Source: Microscilla marina ATCC 23134 (lineage in GTDB: Bacteria > Bacteroidota > Bacteroidia > Cytophagales > Microscillaceae). Taken from it: 64,000 nt of DNA. Below the pieces are notes generated by a model that saw only the letters and a list, made by a program, of their open reading frames with translations, searched no databases and was not told the DNA's origin. How positions within the stretch are numbered: position 1 is the first letter of the stretch; the number at the start of each line of letters is the position of its first letter. Shown here piece after piece: positions 53,816 to 62,566 of the stretch. The stretch spans positions 1 through 64,000 of the forward strand of contig NZ_AAWS01000017.1 of the NCBI RefSeq assembly GCF_000169175.1. The letters run 5' to 3'. The position numbers were made by a program, and so were the translations under genes.

Positions 53816-54499
53816 GTGTGCCCTGAAACAAAGCACAACAAGCTTTGTATGCTATAACTAAGATGGTGGTAGACCCACCAAAGGCGATTTACAGGAATAG
53901 CCTTTAAACCACTCTACGGTGCTATGACAGTAATGTTTTGGTATTGAACGGCTAGAGAAAAGGCTCCGCTGGTACGGAGTCAGGTGTGAATAAGAGAGAT
54001 GAACGCAAGTGAACCAATGAAGAAGTGTCGAGAACAGCTACTTGTTGTCAAAACCAGACTTATCCGATAAAGTTTGGGACAAAGCATAGAGCGTACCCTG
54101 TCAAGTGTCTATGTGGCAACCGTCATTAAGTTGGCATGACTCTTATTTAGGCTTAGTTATGGAACAGGGGAAGCCCTCTATGATCATTAAGGGAAAGTAC
54201 AAGTAGCGATCCTACAAGGCGAATACTGAGATGATAGAGGGTGGCGGATGAACTCGTATTAGTGTAGAAGCTTCTGTAATGGAAGTGGAGCGAAGGGGTT
54301 CAGTTATACAGTTTTCAAGTTTTTAACAACTTAATAATATGAGGAGGATTAAAAGCGACAAGACAAAGTCATTACCATTTTATCACTGGAATACAGGAGT
54401 TAAATTATGATGATTTGTATAACAAGAGCCGTGTGATGGGAGACTATCACGCACGGTTCTGTGAGAGATTTGGGGTGAAAATCCCCTTATCTACTCGAC
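53816..54499 (+). ncRNA. Group II intron RNA without reverse transcriptase ORF
   Basis: The 5' end reads GTGTG, fitting the GUGYG consensus. Domain V is a canonical 34-base hairpin at 54426-54459 (GAGCCGTGTGATG, GAGACTATCAC, GCACGGTTC). Domain VI follows at about 54462-54492, with stems GGGG/CCCC and AGAT/ATCT around a candidate branch A. It ends CTACTCGAC (54491-54499), matching the 3' consensus AY. Domain I-III-type blocks are visible, including ATGGAACAGGGGAAGCCC and GGAGCGAAGGGG. Domain IV is short (about 54300-54425) and contains no open frame of useful length. The 5' exon has a hairpin (53786-53810) just before the intron. It belongs to the bacterial/chloroplast-like type. Confidence 0.85.
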
Positions 54500-54640
54500 T
54501 TTGCGGGCAAGGCAACATCCGGGGGATGTTGAGCCAGACCGTGGGACGGTACCACGGACAATAAAAGCTCATAGTCCCGGCGGAACTGCCGGGGTAACGA
54601 AAGTCAGGAAAGAGAACCGCAGAACGAAGTTCAAGCTCTG
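54500..54640. other. Structured GC-richer segment 3' of the intron
   Basis: It contains several perfect hairpins: CCGTGG/CCACGG, CCCGGC/GCCGGG, CGCAGA/TCTGCG. It has no open frame on the plus strand. A minus-strand open frame (54447-54674) spans intron domain V and is not a gene. The segment may be a conserved 3' flank of the intron or part of an expanded Q element. The identity is unclear. Confidence 0.45.
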
Positions 54641-54762
54641 CGAAGCTAATATGTTCTAAACCGAACAGCTTCAAAGTCCCGATTTCTTATCGGGGTTATT
54701 GTTGAGGGCTATGCCCGAAATCCCGTTTACGGGGCGATCACGTTCCTTAACTTAGAGGGTAC

Positions 54763-54805
54763 AAAAAAACGGCAAAACTCAGAGTGTTACTCCAAACCTT
54801 GCCGT
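54763..54805 (-). terminator. Terminator of the suf operon
   Basis: On the minus strand ACGGCAA (54799-54805) pairs with TTTGCCGT (54769-54776), followed by T7. It is 27 bases beyond the sufD stop. Confidence 0.85.
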
Positions 54806-54831
54806 AGTATATAACTTTATATGTTTAAAGC

Positions 54832-56160
54832 TTAAAACTGTACTTCTAAACGCTCCATGACGAGGTTTTCGAGGTACACACGTAAAGGTTCAAGCTCAAT
54901 TTTATCTACTATTTCATTACCAAAAGCGTGAATTAACAAAGCACGGGCTTCATTTGTTGCAATACCACGCGAGCGTAAGTAAAACAATGCTTCTTCGTCG
55001 AGGTTTCCGGTAGTAGCCCCGTGCGAACACTTCACGTCATCTGCCCAAATCTCAAGCTGAGGTTTGGTATTGATAGAAGAATTGTCAGACAATAATATAT
55101 TACGGTTTTGCTGGTAAGCATTGGTTTTTTGCGCATCCTGTCGCACAAAAATTTTACCGTTAAATACCCCGGTACTTTTTCCATCCAGCACCCCTTTGTA
55201 CAACTCATTACTAAGCGAATGAGGCTTAAGGTGATCGGCCACACTGTGGTTGTCTACGTGTGTGTTACCCGTAAGCATATACAAGCCAAACATGTTCGAC
55301 TCTACATTAGAACCATCCAGGGCTATGTTCAAGTTGTTGCGAATGACCCCACCATTGAGCGATATGGTAGTATTGGCATAATAGCTATCAGATGCTTGCT
55401 TTACCTGAGTAGTGCCCACATACGATGCATTAGGCTGATCGTTCTGCACTTTATAGTGAGTCATTCGAGCGTTGGGCTCTACTACTACTTCCATTACAGC
55501 ATTACTAAAGCTTGCCTGACCACCTATAGTATCAGTTTTGTCTACAAAAGTGGCTTGTGCACCTTGTTCTACCACAATCAATGAGCGAGGCTGTACACCT
55601 ACATTTCCGTTGCGGGCATCATTGATAAAGTACAACACCGTAGGCGCTTCTACTACCTTATTGGCAGGTACATGAATAAACACACCATCTTGAACAAAAG
55701 CAGTATTGAGGGCAATCAAAGCTTCCTCTTCACTGTTGGCAAGTTGGGCAAAATGAGGCTCAACCAGTGTTGTATGGGTATCGTAAGCTTCTTCCAGGTT
55801 TTTTACTACCAACACATCTTCCGAAGATACAATCTGAGAAAGTGTCGGCTGATACACTCCGTTTACAAAAACAATGTTGTTGGCTTTGGGCATGTTAGGC
55901 AAGAAAAATTGCTCAATATCTGCCTTTTGCAAAGGAGATGTTTGCCCAAAAGTATATGCTTCTTTGAGTACCTTGCCAAGGTTGGTATACTTCCATTCTT
56001 CGTGTTTGGTAGTAGGAAAACCCAACCCATCAAACGATTGAATTGCCTGTTGACGGATTTTGTGTATAGGTTTTTGGCTTTTGCCATTGAGCGTATTCTC
56101 AAAAGCTTTGAACTGCTCAAGCAAAGTAGATTTTAGATTTAATTTATCTATAGTACTCAT
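54832..56160 (-). CDS. sufD: Fe-S cluster assembly protein SufD
   Basis: 442 residues. Helical N-terminus, then the right-handed beta-helix core. Family hallmarks are the C-terminal KPQLEIWADDVKCSHGATTGNLDEEALFYLRSRGI near residues 375-410 and IFVRQDAQKTNAYQQNRNILLS. SufD pairs with SufB and SufC in the SufBCD scaffold that builds Fe-S clusters, working with SufSE (not in the window). It is the last gene of the operon, ending at a terminator. Confidence 0.95.
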   Translation of the reverse strand: MSTIDKLNLKSTLLEQFKAFENTLNGKSQKPIHKIRQQAIQSFDGLGFPTTKHEEWKYTNLGKVLKEAYTFGQTSPLQKADIEQFFLPNMPKANNIVFVNGVYQPTLSQIVSSEDVLVVKNLEEAYDTHTTLVEPHFAQLANSEEEALIALNTAFVQDGVFIHVPANKVVEAPTVLYFINDARNGNVGVQPRSLIVVEQGAQATFVDKTDTIGGQASFSNAVMEVVVEPNARMTHYKVQNDQPNASYVGTTQVKQASDSYYANTTISLNGGVIRNNLNIALDGSNVESNMFGLYMLTGNTHVDNHSVADHLKPHSLSNELYKGVLDGKSTGVFNGKIFVRQDAQKTNAYQQNRNILLSDNSSINTKPQLEIWADDVKCSHGATTGNLDEEALFYLRSRGIATNEARALLIHAFGNEIVDKIELEPLRVYLENLVMERLEVQF

Positions 56161-56220
56161 GTTTGTTAAAATTCTAAGTCAAAATTAGAGACAATGCCAA
56201 CCCTTCGGCTAAGGGAATAG

Positions 56221-56796
56221 TTACACTTGAGTATCTATTTTGGCATCTTTGAGTATGGCATTTTTAAAACTTGTGGATTGATCAATTTTGGCTCCTCTAA
56301 AATCAGCTCCAGTCAAATCACAATCTTCAAAATCGGTATTCACCAGGCTTGCTCCTTTAAAACTACAATTACGCATTTGTGAGCGTGAAAAATCAGTAGA
56401 GTATAGGTCAGCCTTATCAAAGCAGCAATCATTGAGAATAGAGTCTATAAACAAACTCCCTTCAAGGTCAGAGCCGCTCCAGTTTTTGTTAATAGCATAT
56501 ACTGCTGCACAATCGGCATAAGGGAGACGAATTTGGCTCAGGTCTATTTCTTGTAAATTTTTGAAGCATAATTTGGCTTGTTTACCTGTTTTGATATCAT
56601 CAGTATCGATGCCTTTATATACTCCGAATATCAGATTTTTGATATAAAAAGTAGCCCAGTGCCCACCCGCACCTCCATTTTGCAAAAACATATCGTGGTC
56701 TAGCAATAACTCGTTAAACTCCTTGTTTAATACTGGTTTGGCTTCTTTTACCAGGTTTTTCATCGAGTCACGAGTTTCATCAAAATTGTCTGCCAT
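56221..56796 (-). CDS. Pentapeptide-repeat protein inside the suf operon
   Basis: 191 residues, cytosolic. The N-terminal half (1-95) is non-repetitive with NGGAGGHWATFYIKNLIFGVYKG. The C-terminal half (about 105-190) shows A(D/N)LxX pentapeptides: CCFDKADLYSTDFSRSQMRN, CSFKGASLVNTDFEDCDLTG, ADFRGAKI. Repeats form a right-handed square helix, a common protein-binding scaffold. It lies between sufC and sufD with 60-64 bp gaps, so it is probably co-transcribed with them. No known role in cluster assembly. It may be an accessory or adaptor. The placement is unusual. Confidence 0.85.
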   Translation of the reverse strand: MADNFDETRDSMKNLVKEAKPVLNKEFNELLLDHDMFLQNGGAGGHWATFYIKNLIFGVYKGIDTDDIKTGKQAKLCFKNLQEIDLSQIRLPYADCAAVYAINKNWSGSDLEGSLFIDSILNDCCFDKADLYSTDFSRSQMRNCSFKGASLVNTDFEDCDLTGADFRGAKIDQSTSFKNAILKDAKIDTQV

Positions 56797-56860
56797 AAGT
56801 CCGATTTTAGATTAGAAATTGTCCAGAGCAGTCAAGTTTTAGTTTTGTGTACACTCTTTA

Positions 56861-57619
56861 CTACTGTGCAGCCGCTACTTCTTCCTTGATCCAGTCGTAC
56901 CCTTTAGCTTCAAGTTCCAATGCCAAATCTTTAGTGCCCGATTTGACAATACGTCCATCAAACAATACGTGAACAAAATCAGGGACAATATACTCAAGCA
57001 ATCGTTGATAGTGAGTCACTACAATGGTGGCGTTTTCGTTGCTTTTCAATTGATTTACTCCTTCAGCCACAATGCGCAAAGCATCAATGTCCAAACCTGA
57101 GTCAGTTTCGTCCAAAATAGCCAATTTAGGCTCAAGCATCGCCATTTGAAATACTTCGTTACGCTTCTTTTCGCCACCTGAAAAACCTTCGTTCAAAGAA
57201 CGCTTCAATAAGTCTTGGCTAATGTTTACCAAGCTGGTTTTTTCTTTCATTCTTTTCAGAAACTGTACTGCATCCAAAGGCTCTTCACCTCGGTATTTGC
57301 GTATTTCATTGGTAGCAGTTTTCAAAAAGTTAATAGTAGTTACTCCAGGAATCTCCACAGGGTATTGAAACGCAAGAAAAACACCTTCTCCCGCTCTTTC
57401 TTCAGGAGCTAGTTCTAACAAATCTTTTCCAGTAAACTCAATACTCCCTTGTTCTACTTCATAATCCTCACGTCCGGCAAGTACCGAAGCAAGTGTACTT
57501 TTACCCGATCCATTGGGGCCCATAATAGCGTGGATTTCTCCCGCTTTAACTTCCAGATTAATTCCTTTTAGAATTTTCTTACCCTCAATAGAGGCATGAA
57601 GGTCATTTATTTTTAACAT
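56861..57619 (-). CDS. sufC: Fe-S cluster assembly ATPase SufC
   Basis: 252 residues. ABC ATPase motifs: Walker A GPNGSGKS (residues 34-41), signature LNEGFSGGEKKRNE (about 142-155) and Walker B LAILDETDSGLDIDAL. The EGFSGGEKKR signature and SGLD are typical of SufC and distinguish it from transporter ATPases. ATP binding drives rearrangement of the SufBCD complex. It is encoded between an AAA ATPase and the pentapeptide protein. Confidence 0.97.
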   Translation of the reverse strand: MLKINDLHASIEGKKILKGINLEVKAGEIHAIMGPNGSGKSTLASVLAGREDYEVEQGSIEFTGKDLLELAPEERAGEGVFLAFQYPVEIPGVTTINFLKTATNEIRKYRGEEPLDAVQFLKRMKEKTSLVNISQDLLKRSLNEGFSGGEKKRNEVFQMAMLEPKLAILDETDSGLDIDALRIVAEGVNQLKSNENATIVVTHYQRLLEYIVPDFVHVLFDGRIVKSGTKDLALELEAKGYDWIKEEVAAAQ

Positions 57620-57731
57620 GATTGTTTCAATTTAAGCATTCAAAAATTCAACATTTAATATCTGTTACCAATCTTGCAACAAAAGACTCCTATGTTTGTT
57701 TGATAACCGACATTAAAAATTTGTGTGGGTA

Positions 57732-58820
57732 TTAAAACCCAATTTTAATACTATTCTCAGAAAACTTAAGTTCATCCTGATTATATATGTTAGCCAGCGT
57801 CATGGCTTCTTTTACTTCATTTTTATAGCCCAGTTTGTCCGACAATTGCTGTGCTTTTCTCTGAGCCAATTTTCCAAACTCATACATGGCAATCAAACGC
57901 CCCTTACGTAGCAGCGCCTTATCTATTTTGCTAATGTGCGCATTAAATGTACACAGTATTTGAATATTAAGGCAGTCAGACAGCAAGCCATCTGCTACAT
58001 TCAGCAGGTTTGCTACCGAAGCGTTTCGATAACCATCCCTTTCTTCTACTATGTTTTCAGCATCTTCAATGATCAGTATAGAATTTGGGTTGGCAATCAA
58101 CAATGTCAAGAAGTCCGGCGAAGCAATCTTGTGGGCATACTCCGGCGGAATATAAATCATTTTTTTATCTATCAAAGAAGTCAAATAACGAATATAGCTT
58201 GTTTTGCCCGTACCCGGTATGCCATGCAACAGTACCAGCCCTTTATCGTCAGGAGTATTGAGCCTTTCTACAATAAGCTGATGAATGTCGGCAAAGTTGT
58301 CATTGTAATTGCTGCCAATATCCAGCACACTTTTCTTTACTTCAAAATCTTTGAGATACAAGTAATTATTATTCTCATACAACAAAAAAATCTTACCCTC
58401 AGCCTTGGTTTCGCCAAAGCTTTCTCTGATATGATTGACAATTGTATCAATAGTTTGTTGGGGTATATTATCGCTGTATAGAATTTTGATGTAACTATCA
58501 TCCTCATCGAAGCACACCAACAGGTCTTGCTCAATGTGAATGATAAAGTTAGAAATGGTTATTTTGTCTTTTTTACGGGAGTAGCTTTCATATTTCCACA
58601 TTTTATCTGCGTCTATATCAAAGCTTGATTGTATTTTGGCGAGAAATTTCTCAATGTCTACACTCTCGTAAAAAGCAATGACATTGGGAATAAGGCTATT
58701 AACAGCTACAAAGTATTTAGAGGCTTCAATCTGACACTGATAGTCTATAATATTGGCATAATCATAATTGAAAGAAACGGGTGAAGAATCATTTTGAAAA
58801 ACATAATTTTTCATGTGCAA
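57732..58820 (-). CDS. AAA-family ATPase inside the suf operon (BCS1-like core)
   Basis: 362 residues (a second ATG at 58814). The N-terminal 180 residues are a unique domain. The AAA module follows with Walker A GIPGTGKT (about residues 198-205), Walker B ILIIEDAEN and sensor region CTFNAHISKIDKALLRKGRL, then a small helical lid. The core resembles Bcs1-like and other single-ring AAA ATPases, which act as protein-remodelling machines. It lies in the suf operon between sufB and sufC, with 182 bp and 112 bp gaps, and may assist Fe-S protein maturation, which is inference. No membrane segment is visible. Confidence 0.85.
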   Translation of the reverse strand: MHMKNYVFQNDSSPVSFNYDYANIIDYQCQIEASKYFVAVNSLIPNVIAFYESVDIEKFLAKIQSSFDIDADKMWKYESYSRKKDKITISNFIIHIEQDLLVCFDEDDSYIKILYSDNIPQQTIDTIVNHIRESFGETKAEGKIFLLYENNNYLYLKDFEVKKSVLDIGSNYNDNFADIHQLIVERLNTPDDKGLVLLHGIPGTGKTSYIRYLTSLIDKKMIYIPPEYAHKIASPDFLTLLIANPNSILIIEDAENIVEERDGYRNASVANLLNVADGLLSDCLNIQILCTFNAHISKIDKALLRKGRLIAMYEFGKLAQRKAQQLSDKLGYKNEVKEAMTLANIYNQDELKFSENSIKIGF

Positions 58821-59002
58821 ATCCTATTAAACTAATATTCGTATGGAGTTTATTTTCAAATCTAATGATTGATGCCGAATGATTGGGATAATATCAGTAT
58901 TTTTTATTGGTAATCGGACAGATAAAATTGAAAGGATGCCTCAACATAAATTTGCGACATCCTCACTATATTAGTTTTGTATATGTAATTACTAAGTATC
59001 TA

Positions 59003-60448
59003 TTAACCTACACTACCTTCCAGGCTAATCGCCAATAGTTTCTGAGCTTCTACTGCAAACTCCATTGGAAGTTGTTTAAGCACTTCTTTGGCGTATCCAT
59101 TGACAATCAGCGCCACTGCAGCTTCTGGGTCTATACCTCGTTGGGTACAGTAAAACAATTGGTCTTCACCAATTTTAGAAGTAGTAGCTTCATGTTCAAT
59201 TACTGCTGTAGGGTTGTCAGCTTCTATATATGGAAAAGTATGTGCTCCACACAAGTCACCCATTAACAGCGAGTCACACTGCGAATAGTTACGGGCATTG
59301 TGTGCACGTTTCATTACTTTTACCTGACCCCGGTATGCGTTTTGGCTATGTCCCGCAGAGATACCCTTAGACACAATACGACTCTTGGTATTTTTACCAA
59401 TGTGAATCATCTTGGTTCCAGTATCTGCTTGTTGATAATTATTAGTCACTGCTACCGAATAAAACTCTCCAATAGAGTTGTCTCCCTTGAGTATACAGCT
59501 GGGGTACTTCCAGGTAATCGCCGATCCAGTTTCTACTTGTGTCCAGGATATTTTTGAATTTACCCCATCACAAATACCGCGTTTGGTTACGAAGTTATAA
59601 ATACCTCCCTTACCGTTTTTATCACCAGGATACCAGTTTTGTACAGTAGAGTACTTTATTTCGGCATTGTCCATGGCTATCAACTCAACCACTGCAGCAT
59701 GCAATTGGTTTTCGTCACGCATAGGAGCAGTACAACCTTCAAGGTAACTTACATAGCTACCTTCGTCAGCTACAATCAAAGTACGTTCAAACTGCCCGGT
59801 TCCCGCAGTGTTGATACGGAAATAAGTAGAAAGTTCCATCGGACAACGGACACCTTTGGGTATGTAACAAAACGAGCCGTCACTAAATACAGCAGAGTTC
59901 AACGCCGCAAAATAGTTGTCGTTGGTAGGTACTACTTTACCTAAGTACTTACGTACTAACTCAGGATGTTCCTGAAGAGCTTCACTCATAGAGCAAAATA
60001 TGATTCCCAACTCTCCTAATTTTTCTTTAAAAGTAGTGGTAATAGACACACTATCTACTACGGCATCTACCGCAACTCCAGTAAGTCGTTTTTGCTCTTC
60101 TAAAGAAATACCTAGCTTCTCAAAAGTTTTCAGCAACTCTGGATCAACCTCGTCGAGGTTGTTTAGCTTTGCTTTTTTCTTAGGAGCAGCGTAATATATA
60201 ATATCTTGATAGTCAATCTTTGGGAAGTCTACATTTTGCCAATTGGGTTCAGTCATTGTTTTCCATTGAGCAAACGCAGCCAGGCGCCACTCAAGCATCC
60301 ATTCTGGCTCATTTTTTTTGGCTGATATAAAACGAATGGTGTTTTCATCAAGACCTTTAGGAGCCGATTCGGTCTCTATTTTGGTCTCAAAACCATATTT
60401 GTAGTCAGAATTGATGTGTTCTTCTAATATGTCGGTTTCTTTACTCAT
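59003..60448 (-). CDS. sufB: Fe-S cluster assembly protein SufB
   Basis: 481 residues from ATG 60448 ([14 protein letters not shown]). A TTG at 60457 is not used. Typical SufB features: NKFGFETKIE-type start, [59 protein letters not shown] and [20 protein letters not shown]. SufB carries the cluster-scaffold Cys and His residues with SufD. It opens the suf operon under a clear Bacteroidota promoter. Confidence 0.97.
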   Translation of the reverse strand: MSKETDILEEHINSDYKYGFETKIETESAPKGLDENTIRFISAKKNEPEWMLEWRLAAFAQWKTMTEPNWQNVDFPKIDYQDIIYYAAPKKKAKLNNLDEVDPELLKTFEKLGISLEEQKRLTGVAVDAVVDSVSITTTFKEKLGELGIIFCSMSEALQEHPELVRKYLGKVVPTNDNYFAALNSAVFSDGSFCYIPKGVRCPMELSTYFRINTAGTGQFERTLIVADEGSYVSYLEGCTAPMRDENQLHAAVVELIAMDNAEIKYSTVQNWYPGDKNGKGGIYNFVTKRGICDGVNSKISWTQVETGSAITWKYPSCILKGDNSIGEFYSVAVTNNYQQADTGTKMIHIGKNTKSRIVSKGISAGHSQNAYRGQVKVMKRAHNARNYSQCDSLLMGDLCGAHTFPYIEADNPTAVIEHEATTSKIGEDQLFYCTQRGIDPEAAVALIVNGYAKEVLKQLPMEFAVEAQKLLAISLEGSVG

Positions 60449-60493
60449 GCTACCCAATTTTGCATTCGTTATTTAGAATGATTATAATCTTTA

Positions 60494-60525
60494 CAAAATT
60501 ACAAGTAATTGTACAAACTATCAAA
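60494..60525 (-). promoter_or_regulatory. Bacteroidota-type promoter of the suf operon
   Basis: On the minus strand TTTG (60522-60525), 20 bases, then TAATTTTG (60494-60501) match TTTG-N19-21-TAnnTTTG exactly. The start would be near 60488, giving a leader of about 40 bases to the sufB ATG. No IscR/SufR-type or Fur-like palindrome was identified nearby. Confidence 0.75.
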
Positions 60526-60697
60526 GTTTGTTGAACCTAAAACCCAAAAGAGGTGCTTTTTGTTTAAAAAAAATTAAGTAATTAGATTAAAAGTGATAGT
60601 ATTACTATTTTTTTGAGAAGTATTATTACCAAACCAACGACTTTGAACCTGCAGAAAACATCAAATATGAGCATTATAATCATTACTTAATTTTCTG

Positions 60698-61009
60698 TTA
60701 TGTACAATGCTTTCGGTACTCTTCGCTTATAAGATCAACCCCAGTGGGATGTGCCAATCCCAGTTCAATTGCCAGCGACCATTGGTGGCAAGCCTGTGCT
60801 GTGTTACCTATTTCGTGATAAGCTTTCCCTTTTAAGTATAGAATGTACCCTTTGTCAAAATCTGACAAGGGAGCATTTAAAGCCTGACCTAGTAACCTGA
60901 TTGTTTTACGGTATTTTTGTTCTTCAAAAGCCATATCAGCTTGGTTGATCATTTCAATGGCGTCATTACGCGAGATTTTTGGGAATAAATTTTCTGGAGA
61001 GTCACTCAT
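60698..61009 (-). CDS. Small TPR-like protein, paralog 1
   Basis: 103 residues from ATG 61009 (MSDSPENLFPKISRNDAIEM). The frame stays open to 61135, but that extension runs through the left inverted repeat of MITE-like Q copy 3, so the later start is preferred. One clear TPR pair (ADMAFEEQKYRKTIRLLGQA, YILYLKGKAYHEIGNTAQAC) is followed by HQWSLAIELGLAHPTGVDLI. It closely resembles the gene at 61984-62289. Probable cytosolic scaffold. Function unknown. Confidence 0.65.
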   Translation of the reverse strand: MSDSPENLFPKISRNDAIEMINQADMAFEEQKYRKTIRLLGQALNAPLSDFDKGYILYLKGKAYHEIGNTAQACHQWSLAIELGLAHPTGVDLISEEYRKHCT

Positions 61010-61096
61010 TTTCTTTCCATCGTGCTTATTGTCACACATAAATTTTATAGTGTCATATTTAACCATGTCTTTAGCATTGACAGGTATTTGGAATTT

Positions 61097-61254
61097 AGTA
61101 ACGTGCTCAAAATAAGTTTCTGGTTTTTGGGGCAAATACGCACAACTGACTGAGGCATTTTTTGCGCTCGTAGCAGCGCTACGGGCAATAAAAATAACGA
61201 AAGGCAGTGAAGCGGATTTATTCTAAATCGGACAGTTATTGCGAACACGTTACT
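61097..61254. repeat. MITE-like repeat family Q, copy 3 (158 bp)
   Basis: 19-bp inverted repeats AGTAACGTGCTCAAAATAA (61097-61115) and the complement of TTATTGCGAACACGTTACT (61236-61254) agree at 16 of 19 positions. Internal blocks CTGACTGAGGCA, GCTACGGGCAATAAAA and TTCTAAATCGGACAG match copies 1 and 2. It has no open frame. Confidence 0.78.
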
Positions 61255-61301
61255 TAGCCAGCGGTTATTTTGAAGCATTGTATTAAAAGAGCTCATAGCT
61301 T

Positions 61302-61338
61302 GGTTGTAAAATAATGATGCATCATTGATTTTACAGCC
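61302..61338. other. Near-perfect palindrome
   Basis: TGTAAAAT (61306-61313) pairs with ATTTTACA (61328-61335), with ATGATGCATCAT in the centre, and GG/CC outside with one mismatch. It could be an operator or a transcript hairpin. Nothing links it to a gene. Confidence 0.45.
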
Positions 61339-61983
61339 TATACTTGACCATATACAACAACAGGTTGTATGAGAGGTAAAGGTGATAAGTGAATAGGATG
61401 GGGTTGAATAAATTGGCAGAGATTAGCTTGAGAATGGTTGATGTGGGGATTTTTGAAAGATGAGTTCACAAATGTAGTAAAATTCACGGGAGTAATAAAA
61501 TATTCTGCCTATTAACTATTGTCATGTACCTAATAATTAGGCAATTATACCTATACTCAAAAGTAGGAAAAATCTACAATTTTGATATTGAGTGAGGAGT
61601 TTTTCTACTTTTAACCGTTTATGAGACGGTCTTGCAACATTGGGAACGTCATCGAATGCTTATAGATAAACTATGCGTTTTGTTTGGTAAGAGAGGTGTT
61701 CAGGTGTAATAATGCCCGATGTAAACTGCAAATGGTTTACAAACTTTATTTAATCATCAGTGAGTCATTCAATGGATATAATAGACTGTCACTATATTAA
61801 TAATATAAATTGTATCTATTTTATATTACTGTGTATATAAAACTGTGTACTAGGCAACTAAAAGCCTGTTGTAATATTAGTTGTATGATATATTAAATAT
61901 GAAGGAATTTAGTCTGGTGTTGAATCCGTTTTAAAGGGTAATGTTATTATCTGAGGGATATAAAAGGTTGGGTAAGGTGTCTT

Positions 61984-62289
61984 TTAATTCACTTGGTATT
62001 TAGACAATGCTTCTTCTACAAAGTCTACTCCTAAAGAATGTACTATATTTAATTTTTGTGCTTCATTCCAGTCAATGCATGCTTCTTCTATGTTGCCTAC
62101 TGCTTCATAAGTACAACCTCTCATATACAGTGTGTAAGCCAGGTTATTGAGCGTAGTGCCCAAGTCAATGACTCTTGTATAGTATTGTATGGCTTCGTTA
62201 TAGTTATTAGATTCAAATAACTGCTTGGCTTGCTGCATGAGGATAATAGCTTGATGACTGCGCGAGAGTTTTGCTTTATTATTCTTCAT
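61984..62289 (-). CDS. Small TPR-like protein, paralog 2
   Basis: 101 residues from ATG 62289 (MKNNKAKLSRSHQAII). A longer frame to 62331 is possible. TPR-like units are QAKQLFESNNYNEAIQYYTR, NNLAYTLYMRGCTYEAVGNI, EEACIDWNEAQKLNIVHS. The pattern Y-x-LY-x-G-x-Y-E-x-GN-x-EAC and C-terminal GVDFVEEALSKY repeat those of the gene at 60698-61009, so the two arose by duplication. The function is unknown, and it is 694 bases from paralog 1. Confidence 0.65.
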   Translation of the reverse strand: MKNNKAKLSRSHQAIILMQQAKQLFESNNYNEAIQYYTRVIDLGTTLNNLAYTLYMRGCTYEAVGNIEEACIDWNEAQKLNIVHSLGVDFVEEALSKYQVN

Positions 62290-62566
62290 GATATTGTTTT
62301 TAATATAGCTTGGGTTGGTTAAAGTAGTCATAATAATTCCTGAAATTTATAAGGTATGTTAAGAAAATATAAGTGTTGGGCGCCAGAAATCAAGTTTTTG
62401 TTTATTCCCGACTATATTGACCAAACGTGTTGAATTTTATAAGGTTTCATATTTTTATTGAATTGTAAAACATTTTATAAGCCATGTGATGATTTATTGT
62501 ACTTTTACAATAATCGCGCAAGCTTGGCGTTCGATATGCCACCTGTAATCTTGCTCCATTTTCGGT

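Larger units (their letters stand above)
53709..54747. mobile_element. MITE-like repeat family Q, copy 2, expanded by insertions
   Basis: The left inverted repeat AGGAACCTGTTCAAAATAA is at 53709-53727 and a diverged right end (complement of AGGAACGTGATCG) is at about 54735-54747. Family blocks are recognisable on both flanks of the intron: CTGACTGAGGCA at 53757-53768, and GAAGC-x2-AT-x-T-TTCTAAACCG near 54640-54665, which matches copy 3. The element carries the group II intron and an additional structured region, giving about 1 kb in place of 155 bp. Confidence 0.55.
61010..61983. other. 974-base non-coding region between two TPR paralogs
   Basis: It holds MITE-like Q copy 3 (61097-61254), a palindrome at 61302-61338, and two hairpins at 61507-61541 and 61559-61612. 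The remainder is AT-rich and has no gene. Confidence 0.6.

Noticed and set aside
54447-54674. 75-codon minus-strand open frame across intron domains V and VI
   Set aside because: Fully explained by the group II intron RNA and its structured 3' flank. No independent evidence of coding.
61010-61135. 42-codon N-terminal extension of the TPR gene
   Set aside because: It runs through the inverted repeat of MITE-like copy 3, so the open frame there is a by-product.
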